Of a stretch of 64,000 bases of DNA, positions 58,701 to 64,000 are shown piece by piece (the first letter of the stretch is position 1; each line of letters opens with the position of its first letter). The notes below the pieces were generated by a model that saw only the letters and a list, made by a program, of their open reading frames with translations, ran no database searches and was not told the DNA's origin. Source of the DNA: Psococerastis gibbosa (Eukaryota; Arthropoda; Insecta; Psocodea; Psocidae); contig OZ020485.1 in assembly GCA_963971405.1 (NCBI GenBank), positions 32,197,921 through 32,261,920 on the forward strand, read 5' to 3'. Both the position numbers and the translations under genes were made by a program.

Positions 58701-60660
58701 AATAATTGTTGCGATGCACTGGGAAAGGATGTTGACGAGGTTGTTCACTTTGCTTGAGAGTCCGTTGCCTGGATGAAATTGCTTGAATAGGCTGTAATTG
58801 TATTCCTCCATCGCTTCCTTTCGCATTGGGCATTCTTCGCAACTATTGCATTTATTTTGGGTAGCCAGTCCATCACTTCATCAGATGCCACACCCCGACT
58901 AAAATCACTCTAGTGGGGGAGCTTGTTCCAACTAGCACCGGTCTAACCAACCAACTAAGGTACGCCCTGACGATTTTACTTTATACTTTCTTGTTGATTA
59001 AATGTACTCGTTGATTGATAGATTAACAGAAGTATGTACTTATTTATTTCAAAGACCTCAAATCATGCCATGCTATCTTATCTTTCATTATTATGAACAT
59101 TTATAACATGGGGAGTCGCTGAGCCATCATGTTTGGACAACGAAAGGGCGGTCGAGTTAAGGGAAAGTCCAAATCGCGTTCCTTTTCTTTTCTAATTAGT
59201 CCCTGAGTTCCCAAGTTCCGTGATGGATTTGCTTCGCTATAGTCCTGCTGGTTCCAACAAGAACACCGCATTTCCACTTCTTGCTCAATGCTCAGCCTCC
59301 GTTTAATATAATATTGAATCCTAATTTTATGAATATAGTACCTTTAAAAAAAATATTGCAGAAGGCTCACTATAACGAAGTTACTGTACGTGTACGGCTT
59401 TATTTTATTATAATAAATCGCAGAAGTCAGAAACGCCAAAACGGACTTACGGAGCTGGAGGCGGAGCTCATTGTTTAATGTTTATGTTTATGAACATGTA
59501 CGAAAGACGAAGACCGGAAGGCCCTAAAAAATTATTTCCTTGTGTGCGTTCAGTAATTTCTAATTTTCTAAAACTGCTAAGTGCTCTAAGGGCATTTTCA
59601 TTTTCAACTCGGAATTTTTGTGTTTTTCATAAATGAGGATGGGGTTTGAGGGCAATATGTGCACCCTGACCTCAACGTAAGTCGTAACAGAGTAGTGGCA
59701 ATGAACGAGGGGTAAGTATTACGTAACACCGTTATTATTCGGACATACCTATATTTGTAAAGTGTAGGATGGAAATGATGGCGTTGTTTGTAAACGCTAC
59801 GCGTTTGTAGTGTAAATACAGTATTATAATTAGATAGGCTTATCCTATTCCTTATATCATAGACATTCTCCTGGGTACTGCCCCCACAAGCAAAGCTAAT
59901 CGATAACTATAGCAGCCTTTAGCCAAGAGGAATACTTAAAATGCGGACGTCAGTTTATAAAGGCCTATTACTTTTTCTATATTGGTATTATGAAATTATT
60001 GGCTATATGAAAAAGGCCAAAACTGTTATAGGGCACAAATAAATTATAAGCTGGCTGCAACAAAACTTTATAGGCTAACTCCACTATCTGTTTTCTGCCC
60101 AAAACCATTAAAAAAAAAAATAACATTGTTCGTCGAGTTATTTATGCAGAATTTGTAGAAAGAAGAAGCCCTCCCCTGCAGGTTGGTTTATAGTATGTAG
60201 CTGCCACTAACTCCGACCCGACAGTTGTAGAATTGCTCCTACCGGACACCACTATCCGTTTTTAATCAAATCAAGATCCATAATTTTGGCCAGTCGGTGT
60301 TAGAGAGGGCCACATACTATATATTCTTCTCAATGATACATAGACTTCAGTATTTCCACCAGTCTTAACTAAGCCAACCGCCTAGGCATGTCGTCTTAGT
60401 TTTAGGCATCGTCAGAATTAGAGAGAAAAAAAATGCGTATACATAATTAAATACAATTAAATAAAATCCTAACGTTAGATAACTGGCAGTTATTAGGTCA
60501 ATGTTAAGAGTGTTAGTATGTGTTAGGGGTGTGGAGTATTAGAGGGTGGGGAATACTATTTCTAATTCCTATAGACTTCAAAGAACTTACTGACAGAATA
60601 CGGACAAATGTTTAACAATTCTTTTTTAAGCACGTAGAACAACTTACTGTCCTCAATATC
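58701..60660. other. Intergenic between TTI2 and the LINE fragment
   Basis: No recognised gene. Short ORFs here have no protein signature. TTI2 and the activin receptor are divergently oriented, so promoters of both may lie in 58.2-61.4 kb. Confidence 0.4.
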
Positions 60661-60669
60661 CCTTATTCT

Positions 60670-61120
60670 GGGTGGTAATACGTCTGGTTCCTATGACTTC
60701 GGGAGATTTAAGGGTTAAGGTTAAGATTCTCTGTTTATACGATTACGATTTCTAGTGTTGTGGGCATGTATGTCCCGTGATCTAATGAGGTTGGGATTTG
60801 ACCTGGTAAATTTTGTTACCTCCAATATGTAAAGAGCCGGGAGGGTCAGGATTCCAGAGCTCCGAAACAGCGGTCTGCAGGAACAGTCTGGTCCCTAACA
60901 CCAGCCATGGTCCTAATGGCCCTTTTTTGTATGAGAAAGAGAGTTGCCCCAGCATATTACTCTATATCTTAGGTGCGACTCGAAGAGGCCATAATAGACC
61001 AATTTCATAACATCAGTACTTTCACGATCAGTAGTTTCACGACCATTTATTGTTATCCATAAAATCTTTAATATAATGCTTTGAATTGCCTTTTTTATTA
61101 ATAATATTGCAGGCATAAAA
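60670..61120 (-). mobile_element. LINE fragment, C-terminal RT region (R1/jockey-like)
   Basis: On the minus strand, KLVYYGLFESHLRYRVICWG then SLSHTKKGH, followed in shifted frames by TMAGVRDQTVPADRCF and SRDIHAHNTRN, is the familiar post-RT stretch of non-LTR elements with several frame breaks. Confidence 0.75.
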
Positions 61121-61140
61121 AGTGTAAGTTTACTGCGAAA

Positions 61141-61188
61141 GCTAGGTTGGCTTAGTAATGGATCAAAAAGTCAATATTTATTTATCTT
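61141..61188 (+). mobile_element. tRNA-derived SINE, family A, 3' fragment
   Basis: TAGGTTGGCTTAGTAATGG and the following AT-rich tail match the 3' end of the family A copies. Confidence 0.5.
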
Positions 61189-61410
61189 TGCGGCTGTGAA
61201 ATGAGAAAGAAATTTATTTCCTCAGAGTGAAATTGTTTTTAACTCTCTGCCGTAATACCTAGCTCAGGCATTAATAAATCTAATGAAACCAAACTACATG
61301 GAATAATTATGATGCTAAATTAATTGAGGGATTAATTAATTTGCAGGTAGAATTATTCTTCTGCAAATGCTGAAACTAACGGATAAGTGTTTATTCCACC
61401 CCTAACAACC

Positions 61411-62792
61411 ATGTTTGACAAAATGCAAATCGAATGGACAATGCTTTTTGTTCTGTTTCTTACGCTGCGTAAGTATTGAAAATATATTGAATTTAGTAGT
61501 CTTTTACATTATCTATGTGTCATAACTATTTATTTATAGTAAATGATACAATTACATCGCTTTACCTGATGGTTTTGGAGTTGAGGTTTGTTATGCTTCA
61601 AATGTCTAGCAATACGAATCATGTCAATCAGAGCATATAAGTAGAGGATATAGATAAACTGTTCATGTATTTAGGAATCAGATATTGTAGTACCAACTCC
61701 ATGCCAGGTTTTTGGCTCTCTAAGGTGGCTCCTGGTGTTCAATTAAACAATTGAAATTTTCCAAGGAGAATGGTTAATCTGTTTGCCTGCTGCCACGAAG
61801 ACGTATAGTTCTAAGGATTTTAATCGTCACAAAGGTGGTTGATGTAATGATAAATATTGCCTTTTAAAATACTGCGAGGGAAATATCTGTCCCATGTCAG
61901 CAGGTACTTCAAAGATTACCTTACATGTATGAACAATGTCGACCATCCGAATAGTTTTCTGAGAAAAACATTTCGCGACTAGGTTGCCCGAAAACGGGTG
62001 AAGACAGTGAAACAGCTTACTTTGACCTTGATGTTCAGTCAACCTTGACTATAATAAAGTCATTATTTATTTATTTATTTATTATTTAAAATACAGTGCT
62101 GTATAACACCCGGGGGACTGGTACTTACAGATTATGAATTAGCATAGGATTGTGAATATTTTATTAATTACCTTATTGTATTATAATCTATTCTACTGAT
62201 ACAATTTCAGAATACTGTGGAGGATTTTCTTCAAAGCATAACTTCGTAAAGACGACTCGATGTGAATTTTTTAACGATACTTGTTTAGATACTAATGATA
62301 AGTCTTGCAATAAAGTCGAAGACTGTCCTCAACCCGAGGCAGATAAACGAAATCATTGCTTCGTATTATGGCAGAACACTACTGAAGGAGTTCCTTCTCT
62401 TAAAATGAAGGTACTGTGCAAAATTCACTCTAAGCTTATATTATTAAGAACACCATATGTTTGGTTTTTTTTTATAATGGAACGTCATAGCAATCAGCTG
62501 AGAAAAAGTTACGCGAATTTTAATATCTGATCGTAATACTTTACATTAATGGCTTTTATATACGATAGAGCTTGATTTGCGTGAACTTTACTTGGAGTTC
62601 AGTACAGTGGCATTGTTTATTCGTTTTAGGGATGTTTCATTGATAACAAAGATTGTTACGATCAACAAGAATGTATTGAGAAGCGAAAAGAGCCGAAAAA
62701 AGGAAATATTTTGTTCTGCTGTTGCGAAGGAGACATGTGCAACCAAAATTTTACTTGGGACCCTATTATCTCCCCTCCACCTACAGTAGCAA
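61411..62792 (+). CDS. punt: Activin receptor type II (punt-like), signal peptide and ectodomain exons; continues past right edge
   Basis: Type II receptors bind activin/BMP ligands and phosphorylate type I receptors. Exons are 61411-61468, 62211-62410 and 62630-62792, with phases 1, 0 and 1 agreeing and standard borders. Exon 1 gives a hydrophobic signal peptide (MLFVLFLTL). Exons 2 and 3 give the three-finger cysteine-rich ectodomain, with CEFFNDTC, the glycosylation site NTTE, then GCFIDNKDCYDQQECIEK and the family-typical FCCCEGDMCNQNFTW. The last exon ends with a proline-rich stalk (SPPPTVA) at donor GTAAGT. The transmembrane helix and kinase must lie beyond base 64000. This is the only recognised plus-strand host gene. 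I cannot tell ACVR2A-type from ACVR2B-type on this segment. Confidence 0.9.
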
Positions 62793-62940
62793 GTAAGTAA
62801 TCCTATTATATACAGTATCTACCATTCCACCATGCTTTAAAGCATTACCAGTACTGAATGTATATAAATATTAACTAAGCATTGCAGTCTTATTTATATG
62901 CCAGCCCCCTTTAAATATTAATTGCATCAAGCTATTTAAT

Positions 62941-63461
62941 AGGGGTCTTCACAGTGTTTGTTATACCTAGTTAAGGGTGTTACATCAAGCTAAGTTAACA
63001 CACGTGAAACCCGATAACCAAGCTAACCAGCGTGCTATCCTAAACGCACTTTCAAGTTGGTTAACTAAGTTAACTGTGTTATATAGCTAGCACTGAGATC
63101 GATAGCTCAGGTTGACAGCCGCCATCTTTGTTTTTGGCGATTGATTTGAAACTCACGTTTAAAATTTTGTGGTATTTACATTTATTTCTATTATTTATTA
63201 TGTCACAAGCAATTACCGTAAATACTTAAAATTATAATCACCAAAGTGAACAAAAAATGTAAACAAATGTGGCACTAGAATAGAGTTATGCCACTTTCTT
63301 TAAAACCGTGGCACGAACGTCTGACTACTACCACGTTGTTTACTCTGTTAAATATTTTCGATATACTGTAGCATGAAACTCACTCCCGATGTCCACTCAC
63401 GATTGTGTGTTAACTTGGATAGCACATCTAACTCGATAACACCAACACTGTGAAGACCCCT
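62941..63461. mobile_element. TIR element in the activin receptor intron
   Basis: AGGGGTCTTCACAGTGTT at the left and AACACTGTGAAGACCCCT at the right are perfect 18-bp terminal inverted repeats; subterminal GTTAACTAAGTTAAC words add partial symmetry. Flanking AAT on both sides may be a 3-bp duplication. No transposase ORF is present. Confidence 0.75.
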
Positions 63462-63547
63462 AATGAAACATAAACAAAGAAAATACACAACTTTGTCAAA
63501 TATTATTTTAAAACTTAAAATAATGCCTCCAGTTTGGGTACTAGGCC

Positions 63548-63782
63548 GGCCGCCTTACCAAGTTGAATCCAGCGGACCAGAGCAGGTTCAAAGATGCAGA
63601 TAACTTGGTCGTGTGCACAGTGCCGGTAGGGAAACATGGTAGGACTTGTCCTAGTCACCTCCGAACTAATCGTGTGACTTCACTGTGTTTCCCAAGTGGT
63701 TCGGAATCCACTATAATCAGGAGGTCCACTGTCCTATGGGCCCACACCGTGGCCTGGGACTGTGTCCAACCATACTACTAAC
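63548..63782 (+). mobile_element. 5S-rRNA-derived SINE, copy 5 (short subfamily)
   Basis: Head GCCTTACCAAGTTGAATCC, body as in copies 1 and 3, tail ATACTACTA. An imperfect 14-bp duplication (TTGGGTACTAGGCC, 63534-63547; two differences at 63783-63796) flanks it. It lies in the intron downstream of the known activin-receptor exons. Confidence 0.72.
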
Positions 63783-64000
63783 TTGGGCACTAGACCATCG
63801 TCTGGCTAAGTGTTTAGCCTGATAGGTGGCATGAATTTAAAGTTTGTTATACTTAACAAAGTTGTGCACTTTATTTGTTAAAATAAACGTATTTATTTTG
63901 CCTATGCCCTTATCAATATTTTTTGCGAAATTAGAACTTGTTATAACTGGTGGGCCTAGTACGTTGCGTTTGGTAAGAAGCCGGGGACCGCTGCTTGAGG

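Noticed and set aside
1..64000. CRISPR arrays, operons, phage or plasmid modules
   Set aside because: No regularly spaced direct repeats and no bacterial gene order; the genes have spliceosomal introns.

Overview
This window is animal nuclear DNA. It is AT-rich, its genes are split by GT-AG introns, and it is heavily invaded by transposons. The protein sequences (RPL15, VPS13, CPPED1, TTI2, an activin type II receptor) and a transposon-type CXC protein common in arthropods suggest an arthropod, perhaps a non-insect one such as a crustacean. That placement is an inference and was not tested by a search.

Layout, left to right. (1) 1-19661, minus: the N-terminal half of a VPS13A/C-type lipid-transfer protein, in 23 exons that join in one unbroken frame (1565 codons); the C-terminal half lies beyond the left edge. 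(2) 21982-39228, minus: a secreted helical protein with a signal-peptide exon, 7 exons, about 442 residues, possibly granin-like. Its 11.6-kb first intron holds a complete CPPED1 phosphatase gene (29576-32009, same strand), a large inverted-repeat element (32760-35290) that encloses two coding-like segments, and many other repeats. (3) 39.5-48 kb: transposon-rich and gene-poor, including a long-terminal-inverted-repeat element with a cysteine-rich CXC ORF. (4) 48978-51779, minus: RPL15, complete at 204 aa. (5) 53933-58221, minus: TTI2, complete at about 430 aa. (6) 61411 to the right edge, plus: the first three coding exons (signal peptide and cysteine-rich ectodomain) of an activin receptor type II (punt-like); the transmembrane segment and kinase lie beyond the right edge.

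The neighbours are housekeeping, trafficking and signalling genes with no evident shared pathway. The most distinctive content is the repeat landscape: five copies of a probable 5S-rRNA-derived SINE with target-site duplications, two tRNA-type SINE families, several fold-back (palindromic) element families in multiple copies, two related long-TIR elements of which one is a deletion derivative, and LINE 3' fragments of at least three kinds. No prokaryotic-type system, CRISPR array or complete tRNA/rRNA gene was seen. All intron/exon borders were read by eye from frame continuity and splice consensus; no alignment or search was run.
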